From Avibacterium volantium (lineage in GTDB: Bacteria > Pseudomonadota > Gammaproteobacteria > Enterobacterales > Pasteurellaceae), in NCBI RefSeq assembly GCF_900635775.1, contig NZ_LR134167.1:1707001-1771000 (forward strand): a stretch of DNA of 64,000 nucleotides, written 5' to 3'. Numbering within the stretch: the first letter of the stretch is position 1; every line of letters begins with the position of its first letter. The notes beneath the pieces were generated by a model. The model worked only from the letters and a program-made list of their open reading frames with translations, made no database searches and was not told the DNA's origin. A program made the position numbers and the translations under genes. This document shows positions 40,369 through 49,660 of the stretch, piece after piece.

Positions 40369-41016
40369 ATGTTATTTTCTTTCATCAAAACTAAAATCAG
40401 CGCGCTAATGCGCAAGCTTTTCATTAATCCCAAACTTCGTAATAGCTTGAAAAATAAAGGAATGAGCGTATTAGCCAGTAATTGCAATGGGGCATTTATG
40501 CTGCACGATTTAGGGCAGCCATTCAATTCACCTTTTGTGAATTTATACCTTGAGCCACAAGATTTCATTCGTTATTTGCAACGCATTGAACACTATCAGC
40601 AGCAACCGCTAAAATTTGTAGAGAATAGCGATAAGCCCTACCCTGTGGCTTATTTAGATGATATAAAAATCCATTTTGTGCATTATGCCAATGCGCAACA
40701 AGCCCAAGAAAAATGGCAACAGCGTTCACAACGTATTGATCTCGATAATCTTTTTATCATTATGACCGATCGCGATGGCTGCACAGAACAAGATCTCAAC
40801 GATTTTGATGCCTTGCCTTACAAAAACAAAGTGGTATTCACCCACACCCCTTATCCCGAAATTCGTTCTGCTTTTTATATTAAAGGCTTTGAACAACAAG
40901 ATTGTGTCGGCGATCTTTTTGCTTATTCTGGCTGGCTTGGCAAACGCTATTATGATCAATTTGATTATCTGGCTTGGTTTAATCAGAATAAAAACGAGAA
41001 AACCTCATCATATTAA
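40369..41016 (+). CDS. DUF1919 family protein
   Basis: The 215-residue protein carries the DUF1919 pattern: LASNCNGAFMLHDLGQPFNSPFVNLYLEPQDFIRYLQ, then YPVAYLDDIKIHFVHYANAQQAQEKWQQRSQRI, LFIIMTDRDGCTEQDLNDFDALPYKNKVVFTH and a C-terminal Tyr-rich segment. Members are often encoded in polysaccharide loci and have been proposed to modify surface glycans, but no reaction is established. It begins 2 bp after cca and so depends on the same transcript, an unusual partner for a tRNA enzyme. No signal peptide is seen. Confidence 0.85.
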   Translation: MLFSFIKTKISALMRKLFINPKLRNSLKNKGMSVLASNCNGAFMLHDLGQPFNSPFVNLYLEPQDFIRYLQRIEHYQQQPLKFVENSDKPYPVAYLDDIKIHFVHYANAQQAQEKWQQRSQRIDLDNLFIIMTDRDGCTEQDLNDFDALPYKNKVVFTHTPYPEIRSAFYIKGFEQQDCVGDLFAYSGWLGKRYYDQFDYLAWFNQNKNEKTSSY

Positions 41017-41026
41017 AACAAAAATA

Positions 41027-41066
41027 AAGTGCGGTGGAATTTTTTGAAATTTTCCACCGCACTTGT
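41027..41066. terminator. Uptake-signal terminator between DUF1919 and yfbR genes
   Basis: AAGTGCGGTGGAA (41027-41039) and TTCCACCGCACTT (41052-41064) form a perfect 13-bp stem between two convergent genes. Confidence 0.88.
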
Positions 41067-41077
41067 TAATTCAGTCA

Positions 41078-41680
41078 TTACAGCGCAATTTCATCAAGGC
41101 TACGCCCAAAACTCGGAATAAACACTTGAATAAAATAATTCATTTCTTCGCTGTGCCATTCTGCCATTAATTTTTCTAAACGCGTTTTTGCTGATGAAAA
41201 TTCTTGATTCCCCTGCTCCAATTCAAATTTCGCTTTAATGTAAGCACAAAGCAGATCCGCTTGTTTTACAAGGTGTTTTTCTTCATCAGAAAACTGCTCG
41301 CTATGTAAATAAGGAGCAAAATCGGCTTGCAGCTCTTCAGGTAATAAGCTCAATAAATGAAATTCCGCCGCACTTTCGATCTCTTTATAGGCTTGAGTAA
41401 TGCTGTCATTAAAATATTTAATTGGCGTAGGCAAATCACCAGTGAAAATTTCTGAACTATCGTGATACATTGCCATTACGGCAATGCGTTCAGGGTTCAC
41501 CTGCCCTGCATAAAATTTATTTTTGATCACCGCTAGCATATGCGCCACAAATGCCACTTGCAGGCTGTGTTCGGCAAGATTTTCTTTTTCAATATTACGC
41601 ATTAAAGACCAGCGTTGAATGAGTTTCAAACGATCCAGACAAGCAAAAAAATGGCTAGGTTGTAGGGATTGTAAAGACAT
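41078..41680 (-). CDS. yfbR: 5'-deoxynucleotidase YfbR
   Basis: This HD-domain enzyme removes phosphate from deoxyribonucleoside 5'-monophosphates. The 200-residue protein shows the metal residues in [13 protein letters not shown] (His38), [20 protein letters not shown] (His73, Asp74) and the late [13 protein letters not shown] helix (Asp). It closely follows the E. coli YfbR pattern. It directly abuts degS, the stop of degS lying one base from its start, so the two are probably cotranscribed. Confidence 0.95.
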   Translation of the reverse strand: MSLQSLQPSHFFACLDRLKLIQRWSLMRNIEKENLAEHSLQVAFVAHMLAVIKNKFYAGQVNPERIAVMAMYHDSSEIFTGDLPTPIKYFNDSITQAYKEIESAAEFHLLSLLPEELQADFAPYLHSEQFSDEEKHLVKQADLLCAYIKAKFELEQGNQEFSSAKTRLEKLMAEWHSEEMNYFIQVFIPSFGRSLDEIAL

Positions 41681-42700
41681 TTAATTCACCGAATATTCTT
41701 CAATGGTTACAGGCAATGTGATGATTTTCCCTAAGCGTGAAATCACCATATTCACCCTGGTGTTTGGTCTGGTATTGCTGATCACATTCATCATTTGCGC
41801 GGGCGACTCTGCTTTAACATCGCCAAATTGCAACATAATATCACCCGCTTGCAAACCTGCTTTAGCCGCAGGGCTGTTTTCTCTCACACTGGTGATTTCA
41901 ATGCCTTTGTTGCTCGTTTGCCCATCGCTAAACAACACGTCCGTTTGAATACCTAGGAAACCGCGGATCACGCGTCCATCACGGATAATTTTTTTCATTA
42001 CGTCATTAGCAAGATCAATGGGAATGGCGAAATTCAGCCCTTCGGCAATTTCATTGGCATTTTTACCAATACTCAAAGTGCTAATCCCCACTAATTCGCC
42101 AAGGGAATTTATCAGCGCACCGCCTGAATTTCCGCGATTAATAGACACATCAGTTTGGATAAAATTTTGTCGCCCAATGTAATCGCCCACAGCGTTACGC
42201 CCTAAGGCACTGATAATGCCTTGCGAAACACTTTGCCCCAAGTTATAAGGGTTACCAATGGCAAGCACCACATCACCAACGTGCAATTTACGCTTGGTGT
42301 TAGGAATGATCGGCAGGTTATCTGCACGGATTTTTAGCACGGCTAAATCAGTGAGATTATCTGATCCGATTAAACTCGCTTCAAAAATTCGCCCATTTTG
42401 CATTGCTACCACGATTTGATCGGCATTTTGAATAACGTGTTTATTGGTGAGAATGTACCCCTCTTTCGCCATTATCACGCCCGAGCCAAGATTAGTGATC
42501 TGCGGTTGTCCACTCACTGAAGTGAAAGATTGGCTATACACATTCACCACAGCAGGCGAGGCAAGCCGAACCGCATCTTTAAAAGAAAAGATTTCTTTTT
42601 GAAACAAAGGCTGACCTTGCTTCAGGGAAGGGCTAATCAACAAAATTGCCCCTGCGGCAAGTAAACCAATGATGATCGATTGGATAATCTTTCTTAACAT
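41681..42700 (-). CDS. degS: Periplasmic serine endoprotease DegS
   Basis: DegS is an inner membrane-anchored HtrA protease that senses misfolded outer membrane proteins and cuts the anti-sigma factor RseA. The 339-residue protein has one N-terminal membrane anchor (about 4-23). The trypsin-like domain has His88 (LTNKHVI), Asp118 (DNLTDLAVLKI) and Ser192 (NRGNSGGAL). A single PDZ domain occupies about 250-335. One PDZ and the uncleaved anchor separate it from DegP and DegQ. It is intact. Confidence 0.94.
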   Translation of the reverse strand: MLRKIIQSIIIGLLAAGAILLISPSLKQGQPLFQKEIFSFKDAVRLASPAVVNVYSQSFTSVSGQPQITNLGSGVIMAKEGYILTNKHVIQNADQIVVAMQNGRIFEASLIGSDNLTDLAVLKIRADNLPIIPNTKRKLHVGDVVLAIGNPYNLGQSVSQGIISALGRNAVGDYIGRQNFIQTDVSINRGNSGGALINSLGELVGISTLSIGKNANEIAEGLNFAIPIDLANDVMKKIIRDGRVIRGFLGIQTDVLFSDGQTSNKGIEITSVRENSPAAKAGLQAGDIMLQFGDVKAESPAQMMNVISNTRPNTRVNMVISRLGKIITLPVTIEEYSVN

Positions 42701-42767
42701 TCTGATTCTCTTTGTATTTTTTGTTTTTTCTGGTTGTTGCTTTACTTTTGTTAAATTTGAACTTGGG

Positions 42768-43898
42768 TTAGTTTTTCGGCTGATAAATGAGCTTTAAATC
42801 CTCCCCCACTGGCGTTGCAGATTGCAGCTGCCATAAAGGGGCATCAGCCAATTTGTGTAAATGAGGCAAATGGCACAGTCCTTTGCCTGCATCGCCTAAT
42901 AATTTCGGCGCAATATAAACGATTAATTCATCAACCAATTTTGCTTCAATCAACGCACCAGCTAATTGTGCGCCCGCTTCAATCCATAAACTGTTGATTT
43001 GGCGTTCTGCGAGTTCGGTTAAAAGTGCGGTGAAAAAATCCGCACTTTTTTCAATCTGTATTGCTTGGCAAAAATCAGGGAAACCTTGCATATCTCTTGC
43101 ACCAGAACTCACCAACCAAACTGGCGTAGGTTGTTGAAATAATTGATATTCTGGCGTTACACGGTGCTGGCTATCCAAAATAATCCGCCCGGGCTGACAC
43201 AGTTCAGTATCAGGATACTGTTGCTGAACACTCAACGGAAGTTGCTCCCAACGTACATTTAACATAGGATTATCCATTAGCACCGTTTGGCTGGTGGAAA
43301 GAATTGCACTAGCGGCCGCACGGTATTGTTGCACATCTTGGCGCGCCTGCTCCCCTGTGATCCATTTACTTTCACCACTTGCCATTGCGGTGCGTCCATC
43401 AATGCTCATTGCCATTTTCAGTTGCACAAATGGGCGATTGCTACGCATTCTTTTTAGAAAACCTTGGTTGAGCAACTCTGCTTTTTCGGCCAATAATCCC
43501 ACCGCAGTTTGCACGCCAGCTTGTTCGAGGATTTTCAATCCACGCCCTGCTACTTGCGGATTGGGATCGGTCATTGCGGCAATCACTTTCGCCACGCCTG
43601 CTTCAATTAAGCCTTTGGCACAAGGTGGCGTACGGCCGAAATGGGAACAAGGCTCAAGGGTAACGTAAGCCGTTGCGCCACGGGCATTTTCCCCTGCTTC
43701 ACGCAATGCCATAACTTCTGCGTGGGGCTGCCCTGCTTTTAGATGAAAACCTTTGCCGATCACCTTGCCGTCTTTTACCAAAACGCAGCCCACGGAAGGA
43801 TTTGGCGTGGTGGTAAAACGCCCTTGGCTAGCAAGATCCAACGCCATTTGCATAAACTGCTGATCTTGCTGGGTAAATTGTTGTGCATTTTGTTGCAT
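42768..43898 (-). CDS. ribD: Bifunctional riboflavin deaminase/reductase RibD
   Basis: RibD carries out the second and third steps of riboflavin synthesis. The N-terminal deaminase domain binds zinc through His59, Cys84 and Cys93 with Glu61 as catalytic residue (HAEVMALREAGE, LEPCSHFGRTPPC). The C-terminal reductase domain (about 150-376) has RPFVQLKMAMSIDGRTAMASGESKWITG. The 376 residues are full length. It follows nrdR by one base, the widely conserved nrdR-ribD pair. Confidence 0.96.
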   Translation of the reverse strand: MQQNAQQFTQQDQQFMQMALDLASQGRFTTTPNPSVGCVLVKDGKVIGKGFHLKAGQPHAEVMALREAGENARGATAYVTLEPCSHFGRTPPCAKGLIEAGVAKVIAAMTDPNPQVAGRGLKILEQAGVQTAVGLLAEKAELLNQGFLKRMRSNRPFVQLKMAMSIDGRTAMASGESKWITGEQARQDVQQYRAAASAILSTSQTVLMDNPMLNVRWEQLPLSVQQQYPDTELCQPGRIILDSQHRVTPEYQLFQQPTPVWLVSSGARDMQGFPDFCQAIQIEKSADFFTALLTELAERQINSLWIEAGAQLAGALIEAKLVDELIVYIAPKLLGDAGKGLCHLPHLHKLADAPLWQLQSATPVGEDLKLIYQPKN

Positions 43899-43899
43899 A

Positions 43900-44349
43900 T
43901 TAATCCTTTAGGCTCTCAATTTCTTTGGTAAATTGGTTGATGTCGTCAAAACTTAAATAAACGGAAGCAAAACGGATATAGGCCACTTTGTCCAATTTTT
44001 TTAGCTCATTCATCGCCAGCTGGCCGACAAAATGGCTTGGCACTTCACGTTCCCCTGTCGCGCGCAGTTGATGAATAATGCGGTTAATGGATTTTTCCAC
44101 ATCATCAGAACTCACTGGGCGTTTTTCTAAAGCGTGCTGAATACCACGGCGCAGCTTTTCTTCATCAAAGGGTTCACGGGATTGATCACTTTTAATAATT
44201 TTTGGGATCACTAATTCGGTAATTTCAAAGGTGGTAAAACGCTCGTGGCAATGGCCACATTCACGGCGGCGGCGAACCTGAAAACCATCGGACACCAAAC
44301 GGCTATCGATCACTTTGGTTTCTTCTGTTGAACAAAAAGGACAACGCAT
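43900..44349 (-). CDS. nrdR: Transcriptional repressor NrdR
   Basis: NrdR represses ribonucleotide reductase genes in response to dATP/ATP. The 149-residue protein has an N-terminal zinc ribbon (Cys 3, 6, 31, 34: [34 protein letters not shown]) and an ATP-cone domain ([25 protein letters not shown]...). The start follows a strong AGGAGG. The ribD ribosome binding site AAAGGAT is made by its last codons. Confidence 0.97.
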   Translation of the reverse strand: MRCPFCSTEETKVIDSRLVSDGFQVRRRRECGHCHERFTTFEITELVIPKIIKSDQSREPFDEEKLRRGIQHALEKRPVSSDDVEKSINRIIHQLRATGEREVPSHFVGQLAMNELKKLDKVAYIRFASVYLSFDDINQFTKEIESLKD

Positions 44350-44582
44350 AAATCCTCCTAATCCCCTTTTAAATGGTATTTTCCATTTTAAGCGCTAAAA
44401 CAGCGTAAAAATTCTTCTTATAAAGGCTTGGATTGTAGCAAAATTTCCCTTTTTTTACGATCTTTATGGGGCAAAAAATGATCTTACGCAGGTATTTTGC
44501 GACTTTTTACCTTGCCTTATTGCCTTAGGCGGATTAATTTCCTACTATATCACTCAACTATTTTCATATTTGGAGAAATACA

Positions 44583-45446
44583 ATGAAAAATGAATTAATT
44601 TGCTACAAAAAAATGCCCGTGTGGAACAAAGACAGCCTGCCGAAAATGTTCCAAGAAAAACACAACACCAAAGTTGGCACTTGGGGCAAAATCACTGTGT
44701 TACAAGGCAAATTGAAGTTTTACGTTTTAACGGAAGACGGAGACATAGTGAGCGAACATATTTTCACCGCACAAGATGACACGCCTTTTGTTGAACCCCA
44801 ACTTTGGCACCGCGTGGAAGCGGCGTCTGATGATCTGGAATGTTATTTAGAATTTTATTGTAAGAAAGAAGATTACTTCAGCAAAAAATACAATATGACG
44901 CCAACCCATTCTGAAGTGAAAAGTGCGGTGGAAATTATTCCTCCTTGTAAAGTGCTGGATCTTGGCTGTGGACAAGGACACAACTCGCTCTTTTTAAGCC
45001 TACTCGGCTATGATGTTACCGCTTGGGATCACAACGAAAACAGTCTTGCTTTCCTCACCAGCACGGCTGAAAAAGAAAATCTCAATATCCAGACCGCACT
45101 TTACAACATCAATGACGCCAATATTCAGGAAAACTACGATTTTATTCTTTCCACCGTGGTGTTTATGTTCCTTGACCGCAACGCCATTCCTGCCATTATT
45201 GAGAATATGCAAAATCACACAAACACAGGCGGTTATAACTTGATTGTAGCGGCAATGAGTACTGATGATGTGCCTTGCCCAATGCCGTTTTCTTTCACTT
45301 TTAAAGAGGGCGAGCTGAAAAATTATTATCAAGATTGGGAATTGATTAAATACCAAGAAGAAATGGGCGAACTGCACAAAACCGATGAAAACGGCAATCG
45401 CATCAAAATGAAATTTGTCACGATGTTAGCGAAGAAAAAATCATAG
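44583..45446 (+). CDS. tehB: Tellurite resistance methyltransferase TehB
   Basis: This SAM-dependent methyltransferase protects against tellurite. The 287-residue protein has the N-terminal cupin-like domain of the long Haemophilus type (about 1-95, KVGTWGKITVLQGKLKFYVL). The Rossmann domain has motif I VLDLGCGQGHNS at about 124-135 and the acidic motif VTAWDHNENSLAFL. In Haemophilus TehB is also linked to oxidative stress defence. It starts after GGAGAAA. No tehA is beside it. Confidence 0.94.
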   Translation: MKNELICYKKMPVWNKDSLPKMFQEKHNTKVGTWGKITVLQGKLKFYVLTEDGDIVSEHIFTAQDDTPFVEPQLWHRVEAASDDLECYLEFYCKKEDYFSKKYNMTPTHSEVKSAVEIIPPCKVLDLGCGQGHNSLFLSLLGYDVTAWDHNENSLAFLTSTAEKENLNIQTALYNINDANIQENYDFILSTVVFMFLDRNAIPAIIENMQNHTNTGGYNLIVAAMSTDDVPCPMPFSFTFKEGELKNYYQDWELIKYQEEMGELHKTDENGNRIKMKFVTMLAKKKS

Positions 45447-45469
45447 GAAAGAAAAATAGCAAAGAAAAT

Positions 45470-45509
45470 AAGTGCGGTGGAAAATGTTGAAATTTTTTAC
45501 CGCACTTTT
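45470..45509. terminator. Uptake-signal terminator between tehB and modC
   Basis: AAGTGCGGT (45470-45478) and ACCGCACTT (45499-45507) form the stem between these convergent genes, with extra A/T pairing toward the loop. Confidence 0.82.
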
Positions 45510-45519
45510 GTTTTTCATT

Positions 45520-46212
45520 TTACTTCTCTCTTTCACGCCAAAGGGCGAAAAATGGGCTATCTTGCATATTTTGCCACTGATCGTAGGCGATCACTTTGCC
45601 TTGATCCAACAACACGACTTGTTGCGCTAAGCGTGCTAATTCTTCAAGGCTATGGGTTACATATAAAATGGGAATAGCAATTTCTTGCGCGAGTTTATCC
45701 AAATAATCCAATAATTCTAATTTGCGCGGCAGATCAAGAGCGGAGAGCGGTTCGTCCATCAGCAAAATTTCAGGCTGGCTGAGCAACGCTCGTCCAATGG
45801 CAACACGCTGTTTTTCGCCGCCTGATAAGGTAATTGGATAGCGTTTAAGCAAATGTTCAATCCCCAAAAGCTGCACAATGCGCATAAATTCTGTGCTATC
45901 TTTCTGCTTCATTCCATAACACAAATTGCCTTTCACCGAATAATGGGGGAACAATCTGCCCTCTTGAAAAACATAGCCCACATTGCGATGATTGGGCGCA
46001 AGATTAATCTGCTTTTGCGTATCGACTAATGCTCGTCCGTTCAAACGAATATAGCCCTGATCGGGTTGCAACAAACCGCTGATTAAATTAATCAGCGTGG
46101 TTTTGCCCGAACCAGACAAGCCGAATAATGCCGTTACGCCTTGCGTGGGCAGCTGCAAATCCACCGCAAACGCCATTTTTCCCAATTGTTTGCGTACATT
46201 AATTTCTAACAT
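45520..46212 (-). CDS. modC: Molybdate ABC transporter ATP-binding protein ModC, short form
   Basis: This ATPase drives molybdate import through ModB. Walker A is [11 protein letters not shown] near residue 31, the signature is [15 protein letters not shown], and Walker B is [12 protein letters not shown]. At 230 residues it stops right after the ABC domain ([16 protein letters not shown]...). E. coli ModC is about 352 residues, with a C-terminal TOBE/MopI domain that binds molybdate for feedback. That domain is missing here, and tehB follows after only 73 bp. The gene overlaps modB by 14 bp. The ATPase residues are intact, so transport may still work. Confidence 0.93.
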   Translation of the reverse strand: MLEINVRKQLGKMAFAVDLQLPTQGVTALFGLSGSGKTTLINLISGLLQPDQGYIRLNGRALVDTQKQINLAPNHRNVGYVFQEGRLFPHYSVKGNLCYGMKQKDSTEFMRIVQLLGIEHLLKRYPITLSGGEKQRVAIGRALLSQPEILLMDEPLSALDLPRKLELLDYLDKLAQEIAIPILYVTHSLEELARLAQQVVLLDQGKVIAYDQWQNMQDSPFFALWREREK

Positions 46213-46927
46213 TGGATTGTCCTAAACGTTTTTGTGTGTATTTTGCTAACCATTCAGAAATGAGTAAGGAAATCAAGGCGATAGCAATGGCTATGAGACA
46301 TAAACGCGCTGCGGCACTTTCTGCTCCTGGGGTTTCAATAAAGGAAAACATAGCAAGGGGAATGGTTTGCGTCACTTTTGGGATATTGGAAACAAAGGTA
46401 ATGGTCGCGCCAAACTCCCCTAGTGAACGCGCAAAGCCGAGAATAACGCCTGCCAACACGCCGGGCAACGCAAGAGGCAATGTGATGGTAAAAAAGGTTT
46501 TCAAGGCAGACGCTCCCAGGGTGCGCGCTGCTTGTTCGAGCTTGAAATCCACATTTTCGATCGCCAAGCGGATCGATCTCACCACTAATGGGAAAGACAC
46601 AATGGCAGAGGCCAACGCCGCACCATACCAACTAAAACCAAAGCTAAAATCAAACCATTGCAATAAATAGCGCCCGATAATGCCATTTCGCCCCATTGCA
46701 ATTAACAATAAATACCCCACCACCACAGGCGGCAACACCAAAGGCAAATGGATAATGCCGTTGAGCAACGATTTTCCCCAGAAATCTTTCCGCGCCAACA
46801 ACCAAGCCACCAAGATCGCCCAGGGCAATCCTGCCAACACGGACACCAACGCCACTTTCACGCTCAAGGCAATGGCATTCAACTCAGCGGGGGAAAAATG
46901 AAAAAACATCTGCCAATCCATTTGCAT
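46199..46927 (-). CDS. modB: Molybdate ABC transporter permease ModB
   Basis: The 242-residue permease has five to six membrane segments. It carries the EAA-loop motif [45 protein letters not shown], which docks on ModC. It begins 9 bp after modA with AAAGGA before the ATG at 46927; an in-frame ATG two codons later is also possible. Substrate specificity follows from modA, modC and modE in the same locus. Confidence 0.96.
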   Translation of the reverse strand: MQMDWQMFFHFSPAELNAIALSVKVALVSVLAGLPWAILVAWLLARKDFWGKSLLNGIIHLPLVLPPVVVGYLLLIAMGRNGIIGRYLLQWFDFSFGFSWYGAALASAIVSFPLVVRSIRLAIENVDFKLEQAARTLGASALKTFFTITLPLALPGVLAGVILGFARSLGEFGATITFVSNIPKVTQTIPLAMFSFIETPGAESAAARLCLIAIAIALISLLISEWLAKYTQKRLGQSNVRN

Positions 46928-46936
46928 TAAATCCTT

Positions 46937-47701
46937 TTATTTCACCGCAAAGCCAGCTTGAATGAAGATTTGCTTCGCTTCGTCAGATGTTAAATAATCT
47001 AAAAAAGTTTGGCTTTCTTGGTTATGATGCCCTGCTACAATCGTCGCAGGATATTCAATCGGGGCGTGAGAATTTGCAGGAAAAATTGCCACCACTTTCA
47101 CTTTTTGGCTTGCCGTCGCATCGGTGCCATACACAATGCCTAAGGGCGCTTCGCCCTGTTCTACCAAGGCCAATGCCGCACGTACATTATTTGCCCGTGC
47201 TAGTTTTTCTTGCACCGCCTGCCATTGATTTAGACTGGTTAAGGCTTGTTGCGCATATTTCCCTGCGGGAACGTGCGCAGGATCGCCCACTGCGAGATAA
47301 CTCTCTTTTAAATTCGCTTGCCATTGCGGATTTTCTAGCTTCACGCTTTCAATCTTGCTGTTTTTCGGTGCGATCATCACCAAGGTATTTTGCACTAAAT
47401 TCACCCGTGTTTTGAGTTCAATTGCATTCTGCTTTGCTAAAAAATCCATCCATTTTTGACTGGCCGAAATAAAAATATCCGCCGGCGCACCCTGCGAGAT
47501 TTGACGTGCCAATACGGAAGAAGAGGCAAAAGAAAAATCAATCTCTTCTTTAGGGTGAAGTTTGAGATAGCTCGCTTTCACTTGCTCTAACACATTGGTC
47601 ATTGAGGCGGCAGCAAAGACGGTTAATTTCGCGTGTGCAGAAAATGACATCAACACGCAAATCGCTAGCGTAGAAACCAGTCGATTTTTGATTCTTAGCA
47701 T
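46937..47701 (-). CDS. modA: Molybdate-binding periplasmic protein ModA
   Basis: The 254-residue binding protein has a signal peptide ending in FSAHA (cleavage near residue 24). The ModA segments are LTVFAAASMTNVLEQV, FSFASSSVLARQISQGAPADIFISAS, and AVGDPAHVPAGKYAQQAL. It delivers molybdate or tungstate to ModB. The start at 47701 follows GGAGA. It is the first gene of modABC, and its promoter region holds a ModE operator. Confidence 0.96.
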   Translation of the reverse strand: MLRIKNRLVSTLAICVLMSFSAHAKLTVFAAASMTNVLEQVKASYLKLHPKEEIDFSFASSSVLARQISQGAPADIFISASQKWMDFLAKQNAIELKTRVNLVQNTLVMIAPKNSKIESVKLENPQWQANLKESYLAVGDPAHVPAGKYAQQALTSLNQWQAVQEKLARANNVRAALALVEQGEAPLGIVYGTDATASQKVKVVAIFPANSHAPIEYPATIVAGHHNQESQTFLDYLTSDEAKQIFIQAGFAVK

Positions 47702-47721
47702 AGATTTTCTCCTTTTGGTTT

Positions 47722-47749
47722 ACCATTATAAAATAAATTATATAACGAT
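47722..47749. promoter_or_regulatory. ModE operator between modA and modE
   Basis: The right half TATATAACGAT (47739-47749) is an exact match to the E. coli ModE half-site. ACCATTATAAA (47722-47732) is a looser left half, with a 6-bp spacer as in the consensus. It sits about 20 bp upstream of the modA start, where bound ModE-molybdate would block transcription. Confidence 0.75.
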
Positions 47750-47840
47750 TGATAAAATAAAAGCTACATTAAAAACCGAACTTTGCGTAAAATGACAAAA
47801 AATTCCACCGCACTTTAAAGATAATGACGTAGGAAACCCA

Positions 47841-48614
47841 ATGTTAGATAGCGAAGTGTTACTCACCATAAAACTGCAACAACAACTTTTTGTTGATCCG
47901 AAACGGATTCGTCTGTTGCGTGAAATTGCCAAATCAGGTTCAATCAGCCAAGCGGCGAAAAATGCCAAAGTGAGCTATAAAAGTGCGTGGGATCACCTTG
48001 AAGCAATGAATAGCCTTAGCCCAATGCCTTTGTTAGAACGCAATACTGGCGGAAAAAATGGCGGCGGCACGACACTCACAACCTATGCCAAACGCCTGCT
48101 CAAACTTTATGATCTCTTGGAACAAACACAACAAAAAGCCTTTTCCATCTTGCAAGACGAACAAATTTCCCTTGACAGTCTGCTTTCCGCCACTGCGCGT
48201 TTTTCCTTACAAAGTAGCGCCAGAAATCAATTTTTTGGCACGGTGAAAAGCCTCACTCAGACAGACAATCATTGTGCGGTAGAAATTCAAATTCCTCATT
48301 TAGATCAATCCATTACCGCCTTTATCACACCACAAAGTGCGGTGCGTTTACAGCTTGTTTTTGACAAAGAAGTGATGCTGATGATCAAAGCGCCGTGGGT
48401 AAAATTATTCATCGAAAAACCGCAAAAAACGTGCAATATTTTCCCCGCACTTTTATCCCATATCAACCAACAACCCAACGCCCAAGAAGCCACACTCACC
48501 TTAGGCAAAACCCTACAATGCACCGCCAGCCTTGACGATAACGCAAATTTCCAACAAGGTGATAAGCTGTTTTGCTATATTGATCCTGAACAGATTGTGT
48601 TGGTGACGATTTGA
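47841..48614 (+). CDS. modE: Molybdate-responsive transcriptional regulator ModE
   Basis: The 257-residue regulator has a LysR-type winged helix at the N-terminus (IRLLREIAKSGSISQAAKNAKVSYKSAWDHLEAMN) and two C-terminal Mop domains (SARNQFFGTVKSLTQ... and TLTLGKTLQCTASL...) that bind molybdate. It represses modABC when molybdate is plentiful. It is divergent from modA, with a 139-bp shared region holding the operator. Its Mop domains are complete, in contrast to the shortened ModC. Confidence 0.95.
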   Translation: MLDSEVLLTIKLQQQLFVDPKRIRLLREIAKSGSISQAAKNAKVSYKSAWDHLEAMNSLSPMPLLERNTGGKNGGGTTLTTYAKRLLKLYDLLEQTQQKAFSILQDEQISLDSLLSATARFSLQSSARNQFFGTVKSLTQTDNHCAVEIQIPHLDQSITAFITPQSAVRLQLVFDKEVMLMIKAPWVKLFIEKPQKTCNIFPALLSHINQQPNAQEATLTLGKTLQCTASLDDNANFQQGDKLFCYIDPEQIVLVTI

Positions 48615-48691
48615 TTTTCCTTGAATATTCCTCCCTTTTACAAAGAAGAATTCTCTTAAAATTTCCCCGCCTCGTTCGTGGATTTTTATTG

Positions 48692-48697
48692 TATAAT
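48692..48697 (+). promoter_or_regulatory. Candidate -10 of metR
   Basis: A perfect TATAAT lies 34 bp upstream of the metR start, preceded by a weak -35 (TTCGTG region). A weak -35 fits a regulated promoter. Confidence 0.45.
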
Positions 48698-48730
48698 CCC
48701 TCACATTCTGTTGTTTTAATAAGTTATTAA

Positions 48731-49660
48731 ATGAAACCCATATTCCTTGAACTTCGCCATTTGAAAACCCTTTTAGCTTTGAAAGAAACGGGCAGTGTTT
48801 CTTTGGCGGCTAAACGTGTGTATCTCACCCAATCGGCTCTTTCTCATCAAATTAAATTGTTGGAAGAGCAATATGGTTTGCCGTTATTTGAGCGTAAAAG
48901 CCAGCCCCTGCGTTTTACTTCGGCGGGGGAGCGGTTAATTAAGTTGGCGAATGATATTTTGCCGAAAGTGGTGGAGGCGGAGCGAGATTTGGCGCGAGTT
49001 AAGCAAGGTGAGGCGGGTGAGTTGCGCATTGCGGTGGAGTGCCATACTTGTTTTGATTGGCTGATGCCGGCAATGGATAGCTTTCGTCAGAATTGGCCGT
49101 TGGTAGAATTGGATATTGTATCGGGTTTTCATACGGATACGGTGGGCTTGCTGCTCAGCCATCGTGCCGATTGGGCGGTGGTTTCGGAAATTGAAGAAAC
49201 CGCAGGCATTGTGCATAAGCCGTTGTTTTCTTATGAAATGGTGGGCTTGTGTGCCAAAGATCATCCTTTAGCGAATAAAGACATTTGGCAAGCGGAAGAT
49301 TTTATCGATCAAACCTTAATTACCTATCCTGTGCCTGATGATATGCTGGATTTGCTGAAAAAAGTGTTAAATCCGAAAGGCATTAATCCAACACGCCGCA
49401 CCAGTGAATTAACCATTGCGATTATTCAGTTAGTGGCGAGCAAACGTGGGATTGCGGCGTTGCCATTTTGGGCGGCCAAACCTTATTTAGATCGTGGTTA
49501 TATTGTGGCGAAAAAAATTACCAATCAAGGGCTATACAGCAATCTTTATGCGGCATTTCGTGAAATGGACGCTGACGTGGCGTTTGTTGATGATTTTTAT
49601 CAAACCGTAAAAGCACAAAGTTTTTCTACCTTACCGGGATTATCTGTTTTAGATGAGTAG
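48731..49660 (+). CDS. metR: LysR-type regulator MetR
   Basis: MetR activates methionine genes such as metE with homocysteine as coeffector. The 309-residue LysR protein has the N-terminal helix-turn-helix LALKETGSVSLAAKRVYLTQSALSHQIKLLEEQYGLPLFER. The effector domain contains the MetR-typical AVECHTCFDWLMPAMDSFRQNWPLVELDI. A metE gene lies 6 kb away on the same strand. Its stop overlaps the azlC start by 8 bp, so metR and azlCD share a transcript. Confidence 0.93.
   Translation: MKPIFLELRHLKTLLALKETGSVSLAAKRVYLTQSALSHQIKLLEEQYGLPLFERKSQPLRFTSAGERLIKLANDILPKVVEAERDLARVKQGEAGELRIAVECHTCFDWLMPAMDSFRQNWPLVELDIVSGFHTDTVGLLLSHRADWAVVSEIEETAGIVHKPLFSYEMVGLCAKDHPLANKDIWQAEDFIDQTLITYPVPDDMLDLLKKVLNPKGINPTRRTSELTIAIIQLVASKRGIAALPFWAAKPYLDRGYIVAKKITNQGLYSNLYAAFREMDADVAFVDDFYQTVKAQSFSTLPGLSVLDE

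Noticed and set aside
44440..44560. Possible tehA remnant upstream of tehB
   Set aside because: Short hydrophobic frames (GGLISYYITQLFSY) are seen, but they are broken by stops and share no recognisable TehA motif.
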